Translations under genes and position numbers: made by a program
Part shown: positions 8,162 through 16,651 of the stretch, one piece after another
Layout: every line of letters starts with the position of its first letter
Numbering within the stretch: position 1 is the stretch's first letter
Assembly (NCBI GenBank): GCA_019117485.1
Contig: DWZQ01000001.1
Location: 28,574-92,573, forward strand
Source: Candidatus Agathobaculum intestinipullorum
Lineage (GTDB): Bacteria; Bacillota; Clostridia; Oscillospirales; Butyricicoccaceae
Reading direction: 5' to 3'
DNA: 64,000 nucleotides
The notes under the pieces: generated by a model
What the model saw: the letters and a program-made list of their open reading frames with translations, nothing else
What the model was told of the DNA's origin: nothing
The model's database searches: none

Positions 8162-9245
8162 AGCCGTTCGCCTCCTGCATCAGATCGGCCAGCGCGACCG
8201 CGCAGGCCGCCTCAATCACGGGCGCCGCGCGCGTGACGATACAGGGGTCGTGCCGTCCGTGGATGGACAGCGGCTCGACCTTGCCGGTCTGGATATTGAG
8301 CGTGTGCTGCACGGCCGAAATGGATGGCGTGGGCTTGATGCACGCCCGGACGATGAGCGGCATACCGTTGGTGATGCCGCCGTTGATGCCACCGTTGTTG
8401 TTGGTCTCGGTTTTGACCATGTCTCCGTCCTTGTATAGCGTATCATTTGTGTGTGCGCCGCGCAAGGCCGCAAAGGCAAATCCAGCGCCGAACTCTACAC
8501 CCTTGACCGCGGGCACGGCGAACAGGATGGAGGACAGACGGCTTTCCACCGTGTCCATCATCGGGCTGCCAATACCAGCGGGCAGGCCGACGGCCGCACA
8601 TTCGATCACGCCGCCGACCGAGTCCTGCGCTTCGCGCGCATCCTCAATCGCGGCGAGCATAGCGTCCAGCGCGCGCGGGTTGTTGACAGGGTAATCTGCA
8701 TCCCGCAACGCTTCCAGCTGGGCAACCGGTACGTCCACATCGTCAAACGGCATATCCTGAATCTGCGCGATCGACTGGATGTGTGAGCCGACGGTTATGC
8801 CCTTTGTTTTCAGCCACAATTTACACAGCGCCCCCGCAAACACAAGCGGCGCAGTCAGGCGGCCGGAAAAATGGCCACCCCCACGCGGGTCATTGCAGCT
8901 GTGATAGCGTATCATGCCGGTGTAGTCCGCGTGACCCGGGCGGGGCTGCGGCGCAAGCGCAGCATAGTCGCCCGAGCGCTGGTTGGTGTTCTGGATCAGC
9001 GCGCAGATGGGGGCGCCGGTGGTTTGGCCGTTATAAATGCCGGATTGGATGACCGGCGTGTCGGCTTCCTTGCGCTGGGTGGACTGCTTATTGCGACCGG
9101 GCGCGCGGCGCTCCATTTCGCGCAGCACAAAAGCCTCATCGTACTGTACGCCTGCCGGGAAGCCGTCGATCACAACGCCGATACCGGCACCGTGTGACTC
9201 TCCAAAGATGGATATTTTGATGGCGTTGCCCCAAGTGGAACCCAT
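8154..9245 (-). CDS. aroC: Chorismate synthase
   Basis: Converts EPSP to chorismate with reduced FMN, the last common step of aromatic synthesis. 363 residues, usual length. Motifs: GESHGAGIGVVIDG at residues 14-27, then RRAPGRNKQSTQRKE near 46, and DPRGGGHFSGRLTAP. AAGGAGG stands 8 bases before the ATG. Follows aroB with a 13-base gap and overlaps pheA by 8 bases, so translation is probably coupled. Confidence 0.97.
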   Translation of the reverse strand: MGSTWGNAIKISIFGESHGAGIGVVIDGFPAGVQYDEAFVLREMERRAPGRNKQSTQRKEADTPVIQSGIYNGQTTGAPICALIQNTNQRSGDYAALAPQPRPGHADYTGMIRYHSCNDPRGGGHFSGRLTAPLVFAGALCKLWLKTKGITVGSHIQSIAQIQDMPFDDVDVPVAQLEALRDADYPVNNPRALDAMLAAIEDAREAQDSVGGVIECAAVGLPAGIGSPMMDTVESRLSSILFAVPAVKGVEFGAGFAFAALRGAHTNDTLYKDGDMVKTETNNNGGINGGITNGMPLIVRACIKPTPSISAVQHTLNIQTGKVEPLSIHGRHDPCIVTRAAPVIEAACAVALADLMQEANGYA

Positions 9246-9258
9246 CGGGCAAACCTCC

Positions 9259-10299
9259 TTACAGTTTCAGAATATATTCGTGTAGCGCTTCGGCCTCAAT
9301 GGGGGTGATTTCCGCCCGGCCAGGCTCACGCACAAGAATAAAGTTGACCGTGCTGCCGAATTTCTTCTTATCCGACAGCAACGCGCCGAAGATTGCTTCA
9401 CGGTCGTGCGTCAGCTCGGTCGGAAGGCCGATTTTATGCAGCAGCGCTACGAGCGGGGCGGACAGGTCGGCATCGCCCCGCAGTGCGCCCAGTCGCAGCG
9501 CCGCGACCATGCCGATCGCGACCGCCTGCCCATGGGTCAGTTCGGTGTAGTTTCCGAGCTTTTCCACCGCGTGGCCAACCGTATGGCCGAAGTTGAGGAT
9601 CATGCGCAGGCCGGTGTCATGCTCGTCGATTGCGACCACGTCACGCTTGATCTTAACACATTCGTAAATCACATCGCTGATGTGCGCTTTGTAATCCGGC
9701 TGTGAAACCATATCCAGAATGTCAGGGTTTGCGATATATCCATATTTGACAACCTCGGCCATGCCGTCGGCAAAGGTTGTGTCCGGTAGGGTATTCAGCA
9801 CTTCCGGGTCGATCAGCACCAGCCGCGGCTGGTAGAATGCACCGACAAGGTTTTTGCCTTCTGCAAGGTCTACGCCGGTTTTGCCGCCAACCGAGGAATC
9901 TACCTGCGCGAGAAGGGTGGTCGGGATTTGGCACAGCGATACGCCGCGCAGCAGGGTTGCGGCGGCAAAGCCAGTGATGTCGCCTACAACGCCACCGCCC
10001 AGTGCAATGATCAGGTCTTTGCGCGTAAACCCGACGGCAAGCAGATCGTGGTAGATGCCCTCAACGGTCGAAAGCCGTTTGAGCTCCTCACCCGCAGGGA
10101 TGACCGTGGAGCTGACCGGCAATTCAAATTGCTGTGCAAGCTGTTCAAGGTACAATGGCGCAACGTTGGAGTCGGTTACAATATGTATGCGGGAAGGGGA
10201 GAATGTTTTAAGGATCTCTTCGCCCGCATAACCGAGCAAACCGGGTTCAATGAATATTTCAGACAGGCCGTTTGCGCCTGTCAGGCTCAGCGTCTGCAC
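9259..10299 (-). CDS. aroB: 3-dehydroquinate synthase
   Basis: Second step of the shikimate pathway: cyclises DAHP to 3-dehydroquinate, NAD- and metal-dependent. 346 residues. Motifs: PAGEELKRLSTVE, ALGGGVVGDITGFAAAT (nucleotide site), TTLLAQVDSSVGGKTG, and NFGHTVGHAVE with metal-binding His. The start codon is GTG at 10299 with AGGAG 10 bases upstream. A 106-base gap with hairpins separates it from aroF. Confidence 0.96.
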   Translation of the reverse strand: MQTLSLTGANGLSEIFIEPGLLGYAGEEILKTFSPSRIHIVTDSNVAPLYLEQLAQQFELPVSSTVIPAGEELKRLSTVEGIYHDLLAVGFTRKDLIIALGGGVVGDITGFAAATLLRGVSLCQIPTTLLAQVDSSVGGKTGVDLAEGKNLVGAFYQPRLVLIDPEVLNTLPDTTFADGMAEVVKYGYIANPDILDMVSQPDYKAHISDVIYECVKIKRDVVAIDEHDTGLRMILNFGHTVGHAVEKLGNYTELTHGQAVAIGMVAALRLGALRGDADLSAPLVALLHKIGLPTELTHDREAIFGALLSDKKKFGSTVNFILVREPGRAEITPIEAEALHEYILKL

Positions 10300-10321
10300 T
10301 GCTGAAACACTCCTTTCGCTT

Positions 10322-10374
10322 TTCGCGCCGTAAGGCGCTTTTTAACAGGAACAGACCGCTATGCGGCCTGTTCC
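10322..10374 (-). terminator. Hairpins between aroF and aroB, possible attenuating or processing site
   Basis: A 27-base hairpin with GGAACAG/CTGTTCC arms and a CCGC/GCGG core (10348-10374) and a smaller GCGCC/GGCGC one after it. Neither is followed by a clear U-tract on the minus strand, so full termination is doubtful. They may set the relative amounts of aroF and the downstream genes. Confidence 0.4.
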
Positions 10375-10405
10375 GTAAAAACGGGGAGCATGCTCCCAAT
10401 CAAAG

Positions 10406-11422
10406 TTAAATCTCGCGGCCGACCGCCTGCGCCACTGCGCGCAGGCTTTCCATCGTCTCGTGGAAAGAATCGTAGGTGAGCGACTGTGCGCCGTCCGACA
10501 ATGCGTGCGCCGGGTCGTTGTGTACCTCAATCATCAGGCCGTCCGCACCCGCGGCGACCGCCGCCTTGGCCAACGGCTCGACCATCCAGTAAATGCCGCC
10601 GGCGTGGCTCGGGTCGACAACGACAGGCAGGTGGCTCATGCGCTTGAGCACCGGTACCGCCGAAATGTCAAGCGTATTGCGGGTGTAAGTCTCATAGGTG
10701 CGGATGCCGCGTTCACACAGGATGACATTCTCATTGCCGCCCGCCATGATATATTCGGCGCTCATCAGGAATTCTTCCATCGTATTAGCGAAGCCGCGCT
10801 TTAACAGGATGGGCTTTCTGGTCGCGCCCAGCTCTTTGAGTAACTCAAAGTTTTGCATGTTGCGCGCGCCGACCTGGAAGCAGTCGCACTTGTCCATGAA
10901 CAGGTCGATGTGTGCGGGATTGGTGATCTCGGTCACGACCGGCAGGCCGGTCTGCTCATGCGCCTTGTGCAGCAGCTCCAAGCCCTCCGCCTTGAGCCCT
11001 TGGAACGAGTACGGGGAAGAACGCGGCTTCCATGCGCCGCCGCGCAGCACAGTGGCGCCCTCCGTCTGCACATGCTTTGCTACGTCGATAATCTGCTCCT
11101 CGCTTTCGACCGAGCAGGGGCCAGCCATGACAACCAGTTTTTTGCCGCCGACGACAACACCCGGAGCGATTTCTACCTCGGTATTATCCGGGTGGAACTT
11201 GCGATTGGCCAGCTTGAACGGCTCCTGCACCTTGAGGATGTTTTCGACCTGCGGGTCACGCAGCAGGGCATCCTTATCCACTGCGCCCGTGTCGCCAACC
11301 AGACCGATAACGGTCGTGCCTGCGCCGTAAATCGGGGTGGCCTTGACACCCCAACGTTCAATATGGCGGGACAGATCCTCGACATGTTCACGCGTTGCGC
11401 CCGGCTTCATAATAATAATCAT
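10406..11422 (-). CDS. aroF: 3-deoxy-7-phosphoheptulonate synthase (DAHP synthase, type I-beta)
   Basis: First and committing step of aromatic synthesis, joining PEP and erythrose-4-phosphate. 338 residues. The N-terminal 80 residues form the ferredoxin-like domain (MIIIMKPGATREHVED) seen in regulated type I-beta enzymes. The barrel follows, with VMAGPCSVES, RGGAWKPRSSPYSFQG, ILLKRGF, and DPSHAGG near the C-terminus. Start ATG 11422 is preceded by AAAGGAG. First gene of the operon aroF-aroB-aroC-pheA-aroA-aroE/aroK, directly after a T-box leader. No 3-dehydroquinate dehydratase or prephenate dehydrogenase gene is in the cluster. Confidence 0.96.
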   Translation of the reverse strand: MIIIMKPGATREHVEDLSRHIERWGVKATPIYGAGTTVIGLVGDTGAVDKDALLRDPQVENILKVQEPFKLANRKFHPDNTEVEIAPGVVVGGKKLVVMAGPCSVESEEQIIDVAKHVQTEGATVLRGGAWKPRSSPYSFQGLKAEGLELLHKAHEQTGLPVVTEITNPAHIDLFMDKCDCFQVGARNMQNFELLKELGATRKPILLKRGFANTMEEFLMSAEYIMAGGNENVILCERGIRTYETYTRNTLDISAVPVLKRMSHLPVVVDPSHAGGIYWMVEPLAKAAVAAGADGLMIEVHNDPAHALSDGAQSLTYDSFHETMESLRAVAQAVGREI

Positions 11423-11481
11423 AATCTTGTCTCTCCTTTATCCATGTGTGGGTTTTGCTGTTTGTCCGGCGGAGAAAGCAC

Positions 11482-11773
11482 AAAAAAGCCTTTCATCCAC
11501 AAAGAGGGACGAAAGACAAACGGTTCCGCGGTACCACCCACATTCGGCACAAAAATGCCGCACTTTTTTCAGATACAGAATATATCCTATCCCGGTAACG
11601 GAGGAAGTCCGTCGGCGCCTACTAAAAATGTTTTTTCAGCGCCGCAGCTCGAGAGGGAACTTCATTGTACCGGCGCCTGCGTCCGTTTCCAGTCATGCCG
11701 GACACTCCCTGAAAGCCGCACTTGGAACAATTACTTTCCTCTTTCATCGCTTTGTGCAATATTTGTTCTTTAT
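11482..11773 (-). promoter_or_regulatory. T-box leader of the aromatic operon, probable tRNA-Phe sensor
   Basis: The T-box sequence GGTGGTACCGCGG lies at 11538-11526, followed by a terminator hairpin (11515-11490) and six U residues. In Stem I, AGAGG and ATTGT pair with CCTCT and ACAAT, leaving AAAGTA opposite GAAGTTC. With the arrangement of known leaders (GAA, one base, then the codon), the specifier is TTC, phenylalanine. Uncharged tRNA-Phe would be expected to favour read-through into aroF. Confidence 0.85.
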
Positions 11774-11779
11774 TATAGT

Positions 11780-11808
11780 ATTATAGTACCAAACACGCCC
11801 TTTGTCAA
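11780..11808 (-). promoter_or_regulatory. SigA promoter of the aromatic operon
   Basis: Minus strand TTGACA (11808-11803), 17-base spacer, TATAAT (11785-11780); exact consensus. Confidence 0.9.
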
Positions 11809-11836
11809 TGCCCGTTTTGTTACGCTTATGTTGCAG

Positions 11837-11865
11837 GCATATCCGGGACAGGCCGGGCATAGAGT
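11837..11865 (+). promoter_or_regulatory. Probable SigE promoter of the spoIIIA operon
   Basis: GCATATC, 14 bases, CATAGAGT, close to the SigE consensus KMATATT-N14-15-CATACANT. The spoIIIA operon is a known mother-cell SigE target. The expected start of transcription falls only a few bases before the spoIIIAA start codon. Confidence 0.55.
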
Positions 11866-11875
11866 AGGACAGGTG

Positions 11876-12787
11876 ATGAAAATGGAAGTGAAAAAGGATA
11901 GGGCATTCCAGCAGGCGGTAGGCTGCCTGTCGCCCGAGCGGGCGGCGGAACTACTGACGTTGGCTGGACAGGATGGGATCGAGGAAGTCCGCCTGCGGGC
12001 GGGATGGCCGCCATCGGTGCGCACAGGCTCGGGCGAGCGGCAAACGGAGTTTGCGCCTGCCACGGCGCAGGAATTGCGCGAAACACTCAGTCGGGCGGCA
12101 CGGTATTCGGTACATAGCTATGCGGAAAGCATGAAACATGGCTTTATCCCGCTTGAGGGTGGACACCGGCTCGGATTGTGTGGCACGGTGGCTGAAGAAA
12201 ATGGACAGGTGGTAGGCGTGCGCGGACTGTCATCGGTCAACCTGCGTGTGGCGCGGCAGATAGATGGGTTGGACGATATGCTGCGGCCATGGGTCGGCAA
12301 CGGTGCGCCGGAAAGCGTGTTGCTGCTCGCGCCGCCGGGCTTCGGCAAGACCACATTGCTGCGCGCATGGGTACGGCTGGTGTCGGATGCGGGATACCCG
12401 GTATCAGTCGCGGACGAGCGGGGTGAGATCGCGGCCCTGCGGGACGGTGTGCCGCAGTTCGACCTTGGACGGTGTACGGATGTGCTCGAGGGCTGCGCGA
12501 AGGCACAGGCGGTGCTGATGCTGCTCAAAACCATGTCGCCTGTGCTGCTTGCGATGGACGAGATCACAGCCCCCGAAGATTTGCGGGCAATCGCAGTATG
12601 CGCGCACTGCGGCACCGCCGTCCTTGCCAGCGCGCACGCAGCAAACGTGGACGACCTGCGCCGCCGTCCGCTTTACCGCGCTTTGCTTGCGCTTGGCGTG
12701 TTTTCACACGCGTTGGTCATTACGCGGCATGATGGTTCGCGGCACTACCGGTGGGAGAGATTGGAGGGGACGTCATGCTCAAGCTGA
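11876..12787 (+). CDS. spoIIIAA: Stage III sporulation protein AA, ATPase
   Basis: Secretion-type ATPase of the SpoIIIA-SpoIIQ channel that links mother cell and forespore during engulfment. 303 residues. Walker A PPGFGKTT near residue 150, then SVADERGEI, and a Walker B LLAMDEI. The N-terminal 130 residues are the SpoIIIAA-specific part (EEVRLRAG, GHRLGLCG). The ATG at 11876 is chosen; ATG 11882 is an alternative. The open frame runs far upstream but only through the antisense of aroF and its leader. First of eight genes in standard order; overlaps spoIIIAB by 13 bases. Confidence 0.93.
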   Translation: MKMEVKKDRAFQQAVGCLSPERAAELLTLAGQDGIEEVRLRAGWPPSVRTGSGERQTEFAPATAQELRETLSRAARYSVHSYAESMKHGFIPLEGGHRLGLCGTVAEENGQVVGVRGLSSVNLRVARQIDGLDDMLRPWVGNGAPESVLLLAPPGFGKTTLLRAWVRLVSDAGYPVSVADERGEIAALRDGVPQFDLGRCTDVLEGCAKAQAVLMLLKTMSPVLLAMDEITAPEDLRAIAVCAHCGTAVLASAHAANVDDLRRRPLYRALLALGVFSHALVITRHDGSRHYRWERLEGTSCSS

Positions 12788-13293
12788 TGGGTGCGGTGCT
12801 GATTTTTGGCGCGTGCGCGTCGCTGGGCCTATCTGCACGGCAGGGATTGCGACAGCGGGTGTGTGCGGCAGATGCCATGCTGCTTGCGCTTGCGCTGATT
12901 GAAGGGGAGATCGCCAGCCGTCGCACGCCTGTGCCAGAGATTGTCGGGCAGCTGTCCGAAAGTGATAATGCAGCCATCCGTACCGTATTCGGTGCGCTGC
13001 ATCGTCGCTTGCTGATGGCGGACGGCCTTTCGCTCGGCTACCATTGGCGTGCGGCGCTGCGCGAAACGCGCGACGAAGCCGGGCTGGACAGGGACGCATG
13101 CGACATCCTATGCGAGGCGGCGGCGTGGCTTGGCCGGTACGATGCCGGGGAGCAGATTGCCGGGCTGCGGCAGATCGCGCGGCGCCTGCGCGCGGCACGG
13201 GACGCGGCAGCAGGGGAACTGCAAAATAAGGGTAACCTGTACCGCACCTGCGGTGTCGCGCTCGGCCTGCTGGTGGTGCTGGTGTTGATCTGA
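12775..13293 (+). CDS. spoIIIAB: Stage III sporulation protein AB
   Basis: Membrane-bound component of the SpoIIIA complex, distantly like type II secretion GspF proteins. 172 residues: an N-terminal membrane segment (LKLMGAVLIFGACASLGL), a helical cytoplasmic domain, and a C-terminal membrane segment (GVALGLLVVLVLI) ending the protein. TTGGAGGGG lies just before ATG 12775, inside the end of spoIIIAA. Confidence 0.9.
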   Translation: MLKLMGAVLIFGACASLGLSARQGLRQRVCAADAMLLALALIEGEIASRRTPVPEIVGQLSESDNAAIRTVFGALHRRLLMADGLSLGYHWRAALRETRDEAGLDRDACDILCEAAAWLGRYDAGEQIAGLRQIARRLRAARDAAAGELQNKGNLYRTCGVALGLLVVLVLI

Positions 13294-13308
13294 GGACGGA
13301 GGAACAAC

Positions 13309-13503
13309 ATGGACGTAGATCTGATTTTCCGTATCGCGGCGGTCGGCATACTGGTGGCCGTGCTCGGCCAGCTTTTGTCGCGCTCGGGGCGGGAGGAGCA
13401 GGCCCTTATGACCACGCTGGCAGGGCTCATCGTCGTACTGATGCTGATTGTGCAGGAGATTGATCGGCTGTTTACGATGATGAAAAGCGTGTTTGGGTTT
13501 TGA
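13309..13503 (+). CDS. spoIIIAC: Stage III sporulation protein AC
   Basis: Small 64-residue integral membrane protein with two transmembrane segments (IFRIAAVGILVAVLGQLL and LMTTLAGLIVVLMLIVQEI), exactly the family form. It begins 15 bases after spoIIIAB with GGACGGAGG upstream. Part of the SpoIIIA channel assembly. Confidence 0.93.
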   Translation: MDVDLIFRIAAVGILVAVLGQLLSRSGREEQALMTTLAGLIVVLMLIVQEIDRLFTMMKSVFGF

Positions 13504-13889
13504 GTGGGCTGTGGGCGGCCTGTGGGCTGGTGCTGCTGGCATTGGTATTGACCACGGTATTAAAAAAGGATGCGCCGGCGATTGCTATATTGCTTTCACT
13601 GGTAGCCGGCGTACTCATTCTGCTGCGTGCGTTTGAAATGGCCGATGGGGTATTGTCTAACCTGACCGGCTTGCTGGAGCAGGGTGGTATTGCACAGGAG
13701 ATGTACCTGCCGGTGCTCAAGTGTGTGGGCGTTGCGGTTGTGGTGCGTGTGATGGGGGCACTGTGCCGGGATAACGGACAGGGGGCGCTCGCGGCAAAGA
13801 TTGAGATTGCAGGCGCGGTATTGGCGCTGGCGCTTTGTCTGCCGCTCGCCGAGCAGGTGCTCGCGCTTGCGTCGGGCTGGACAGCATGA
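13500..13889 (+). CDS. spoIIIAD: Stage III sporulation protein AD
   Basis: 129-residue membrane protein with several hydrophobic helices, resembling a duplicated SpoIIIAC. The only sensible start is TTG at 13500, which overlaps the spoIIIAC stop codon as TTGA; no ATG or GTG lies in frame nearby, and the length then fits the family. Translational coupling with spoIIIAC is likely. Confidence 0.88.
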   Translation: MSGLWAACGLVLLALVLTTVLKKDAPAIAILLSLVAGVLILLRAFEMADGVLSNLTGLLEQGGIAQEMYLPVLKCVGVAVVVRVMGALCRDNGQGALAAKIEIAGAVLALALCLPLAEQVLALASGWTA

Positions 13890-13899
13890 AAGGGAACGG

Positions 13900-14997
13900 A
13901 TGATGAAACGATGGATTTTGGCGGTTTTGGTGCTGGTGGTGCTGGTCATACCAGCTGCGGCGGCGGTAGATAACGGCGGCGCAGAGGAGGAAACACTGCG
14001 GGGGGCGGTACCCGGCGATGCGCGCAGCTATCTGGACGGCATCGACGCGGGTGCGGCGGACGAACTGGCCGGTTCATTTGCGAAGTTGTTGGAAAATACT
14101 GCGCAGGACAGCCGTAGTGCACTGAAAAGCGCGGTCAATAGCCTGCTGCGGATAGCTATCATTGTGGTGCTGACAGCGGCAGGGCGCGGTTTTTCCGCAG
14201 CGGCGGGCGGCGCAGCCGACGCATGGATCGACATGGCCGGTGCGCTCGGTTGTGCGGCGGTGCTGCTACGAGATTTCACAGGTGTGCTGGCGCTTTGCCG
14301 TGAAACGCTGTCTGAGATCAGCGTGTTTTCCGGTACATTGCAGCCTGTACTCGCAACTGTACTGGCAGCAGGCGGCAACGCTGCAACCGCGACCGCGCTG
14401 CAGGTCGCAACAATGGTGGTGTTCGATCTGGTGATTCGACTGATCAGTACGCTGCTTGTGCCAGCTGCATGTGCCTATCTTGCGGTTTCGGTTGTGGACG
14501 CAGCGGCGGGCAGCGGTATGTTACGCGGTTTGGCTGACGGAGTCAAGGGGTTGACCGCAGGCGCGCTCAAGCTCATTCTAACACTGTTTACCGCCTATCT
14601 GACGATCGCGGGAGGTGTGTCGGGCAGCGTTGACCGCATTGCGCTTAAAACCGCCAAATTCGCGGTATCCGGCGCGGTGCCCGTGGTCGGTGGGGTGATC
14701 TCGGACGCGACCGAGACTGTGCTGTCCGGCGCGGCGCTGCTGCGCGGGTCGGTCGGCGTGTTCGGCATGCTATGCGTGACGGCGATTTGTCTGCTGCCGT
14801 TTTTACGCGTCGGCACAAGCTACCTGTGCTATAAGGCAGGAGCGGCTGTGCTCTCTCCATTGTGTGCAGGCGGTCTGCGGCAGCTTCTGGACAGCGTCGG
14901 CACGGGCTTCGGCCTGCTGCTAGGCATGTTGAGTACCTGCTGCTTGATCCTGTATCTCGAACTGGTTTATGTAGTTGCGATGGTGAAGCCAATATGA
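13900..14997 (+). CDS. spoIIIAE: Stage III sporulation protein AE
   Basis: 365-residue polytopic membrane protein of the SpoIIIA complex. An N-terminal signal-like segment (RWILAVLVLVVLVIPAAAA) is followed by a soluble stretch to about residue 75 and then many transmembrane helices. ATG 13900 or the adjacent ATG 13903 follows AAAGGGAAC; the upstream extension to 13801 lies in spoIIIAD. Confidence 0.92.
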   Translation: MMKRWILAVLVLVVLVIPAAAAVDNGGAEEETLRGAVPGDARSYLDGIDAGAADELAGSFAKLLENTAQDSRSALKSAVNSLLRIAIIVVLTAAGRGFSAAAGGAADAWIDMAGALGCAAVLLRDFTGVLALCRETLSEISVFSGTLQPVLATVLAAGGNAATATALQVATMVVFDLVIRLISTLLVPAACAYLAVSVVDAAAGSGMLRGLADGVKGLTAGALKLILTLFTAYLTIAGGVSGSVDRIALKTAKFAVSGAVPVVGGVISDATETVLSGAALLRGSVGVFGMLCVTAICLLPFLRVGTSYLCYKAGAAVLSPLCAGGLRQLLDSVGTGFGLLLGMLSTCCLILYLELVYVVAMVKPI

Positions 14998-15473
14998 GTG
15001 AATTGTTTCACACGATCTTGCTGCGCGTGACGCTGGCGGGGATTGCATCTGCCGTCGCGTTGCGTGTGGTAGGGGAAGGGGCGTTGCGCGAGATCGTCAA
15101 GCTGGCGGCCGGACTGCTGATGCTGCTGGCGCTGTTACAGCCGCTGGCCGGACTGCGGTTATCGGTCGGCGCGCGGCTGCCGGGCGGCATATCTGCTGAA
15201 GATGTAGCAGCAATCGAGCAGCAAAACGCACAGACGGCGATGAGTACGATCGCTGCGAGCATTGCAGATGCCTTAGAAGATAGTGCGACGGCTGCGGGCT
15301 TTGCGTGCACGGTGCATGTCGAAATGACGACCGACGAGGACGGCATATTACAGGTCGGCCTTGTGACGGTGCGGTACACCAGCGCGGACGCCAAGCGGCT
15401 GGACGAACTCAAAGCGCTCATTACCGACGGCTGCGGCGTGGGTGAGGACAGACAGGAGTGGATTTTGCAATGA
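14994..15473 (+). CDS. spoIIIAF: Stage III sporulation protein AF
   Basis: 159 residues, two N-terminal membrane helices (residues 5-25 and 33-53) and a soluble C-terminal domain, as in other SpoIIIAF proteins. Starts at ATG 14994, overlapping the spoIIIAE stop as ATGA. Confidence 0.9.
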   Translation: MSELFHTILLRVTLAGIASAVALRVVGEGALREIVKLAAGLLMLLALLQPLAGLRLSVGARLPGGISAEDVAAIEQQNAQTAMSTIAASIADALEDSATAAGFACTVHVEMTTDEDGILQVGLVTVRYTSADAKRLDELKALITDGCGVGEDRQEWILQ

Positions 15474-16018
15474 TGGAGCAATGGAAAGAACGGTTGGAGG
15501 CGGTGCGCAAACAGGCCATGCCGCTTGTGCTGAAATATCGTGCCGTGCTGATCGTTCTGCTGGCGGGTGTGCTGTTACTCGCCTCGGCGGGGCACGGCAG
15601 TGATGTATCCGAAAACAGCACACCGTCAGCTGTGCAGGATACGGCCGACTTTGACCTTGCATCGTTTGAGCAGCAGCTTTGCGGCAAACTGGCCGCAGTG
15701 GATGGGGTTGGCCGGGTGGAGCTGATGCTATCCCTTGAGCAGAGCGGCGAAGCGGTGTATGCGGTCAATACGAGGCAGACGAGCAGCGGGGGGGACAGCG
15801 CAAGCTTTGAGAGCGATTTGACCGTGGTCAGCGACAGCAGCTATGGTGAGGCGCCGGTTACGGTCAAAAACTTGTTGCCGACGTTCCGCGGCGCAGTCGT
15901 ATTGTGCGATGGGGCAGGGGATGCCAATGTGCGGCTGGCCGTGACGCAAGCCGTCAGCACGGTATGCGGCATCGGTGCGGACAAAGTGACGGTTCTGAAA
16001 TTGTCCGGCACGTCATAA
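15470..16018 (+). CDS. spoIIIAG: Stage III sporulation protein AG
   Basis: 182 residues, one N-terminal membrane anchor (YRAVLIVLLAGVLLLASAG, about residues 24-42) and an extracytoplasmic ring-building domain of the type shared with type III secretion rings (LPTFRGAVVLCDGAGDANVR). ATG 15470 overlaps the spoIIIAF stop as ATGA; AGGAG lies 11 bases upstream. Confidence 0.9.
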   Translation: MMEQWKERLEAVRKQAMPLVLKYRAVLIVLLAGVLLLASAGHGSDVSENSTPSAVQDTADFDLASFEQQLCGKLAAVDGVGRVELMLSLEQSGEAVYAVNTRQTSSGGDSASFESDLTVVSDSSYGEAPVTVKNLLPTFRGAVVLCDGAGDANVRLAVTQAVSTVCGIGADKVTVLKLSGTS

Positions 16019-16053
16019 AACTAAAGTAACCATATACAGGAGGGCGAGCAGTG

Positions 16054-16566
16054 ATGAAAAAAATCAAGAAACGCGGCGCGGTATACGGTGTGATCGCGCT
16101 ATTGCTTTGCGCGGCGGTCTATCTCAACTGGAGCTATGTTGATGCACCGGAGGAGCTACTGGCAGCGGGAGACACCAGCACGGAAAGCACAGATACTGCG
16201 GCAGAGGGGGAAGGCGATTACTTTGCGGCTTCACGGCTGTCGCGCGAGCAGGCACGGGACGAGGCGGTCAGCACACTGCGTGAATTGACCGAGAGTGAAG
16301 ACGCCGACCAGACAGCCAAGGATGAGGCGGCCGCGCAGATCTCCGCGCTGGCAGACGATTCGGTTGCTGAGGCCAACATCGAGAGCCTGATCCGCGCCAA
16401 GGGTTACGCGGATGCGGTTGTTATGATTGGCGACAGCAGTGTGAATGTCGTCGTCGCCCCGCCGGATGGCGGCTTGCAGGCGACAGACGTAACTGTGATC
16501 AAGGATATCGTCGTTTCCGAAACTGGTGTCACGGCGGGGCAGGTCAAAATTGTCGAAGCGGAATAA
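16054..16566 (+). CDS. spoIIIAH: Stage III sporulation protein AH
   Basis: 170 residues: basic N-terminus (KKIKKRG), one membrane helix, an acidic linker (DTSTESTDTAAEGEGDY) and a C-terminal ring-building domain. In the mother cell membrane, SpoIIIAH joins SpoIIQ from the forespore side and holds the two membranes together. AGGAGGGCG lies before ATG 16054 (a GTG precedes it directly). Last gene of the operon. Confidence 0.93.
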   Translation: MKKIKKRGAVYGVIALLLCAAVYLNWSYVDAPEELLAAGDTSTESTDTAAEGEGDYFAASRLSREQARDEAVSTLRELTESEDADQTAKDEAAAQISALADDSVAEANIESLIRAKGYADAVVMIGDSSVNVVVAPPDGGLQATDVTVIKDIVVSETGVTAGQVKIVEAE

Positions 16567-16598
16567 GGGCACGCCTATGCGCAAATACGTATTTTTGC

Positions 16599-16627
16599 TT
16601 TGCATTTTGCCGAAACTGTGCTATAAT
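16599..16627 (+). promoter_or_regulatory. SigA promoter of the Asp23 gene
   Basis: TTTGCA (16599-16604), 17 bases, TATAAT (16622-16627), 25 bases before the start codon. Confidence 0.7.
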
Positions 16628-16651
16628 CCGTTATAAAGGAGAGTGAGCACT

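Noticed and set aside
10853..11875. 340-codon N-terminal extension of SpoIIIAA
   Set aside because: It runs antisense through aroF, its T-box and promoter; SpoIIIAA family length needs only the part after 11876.
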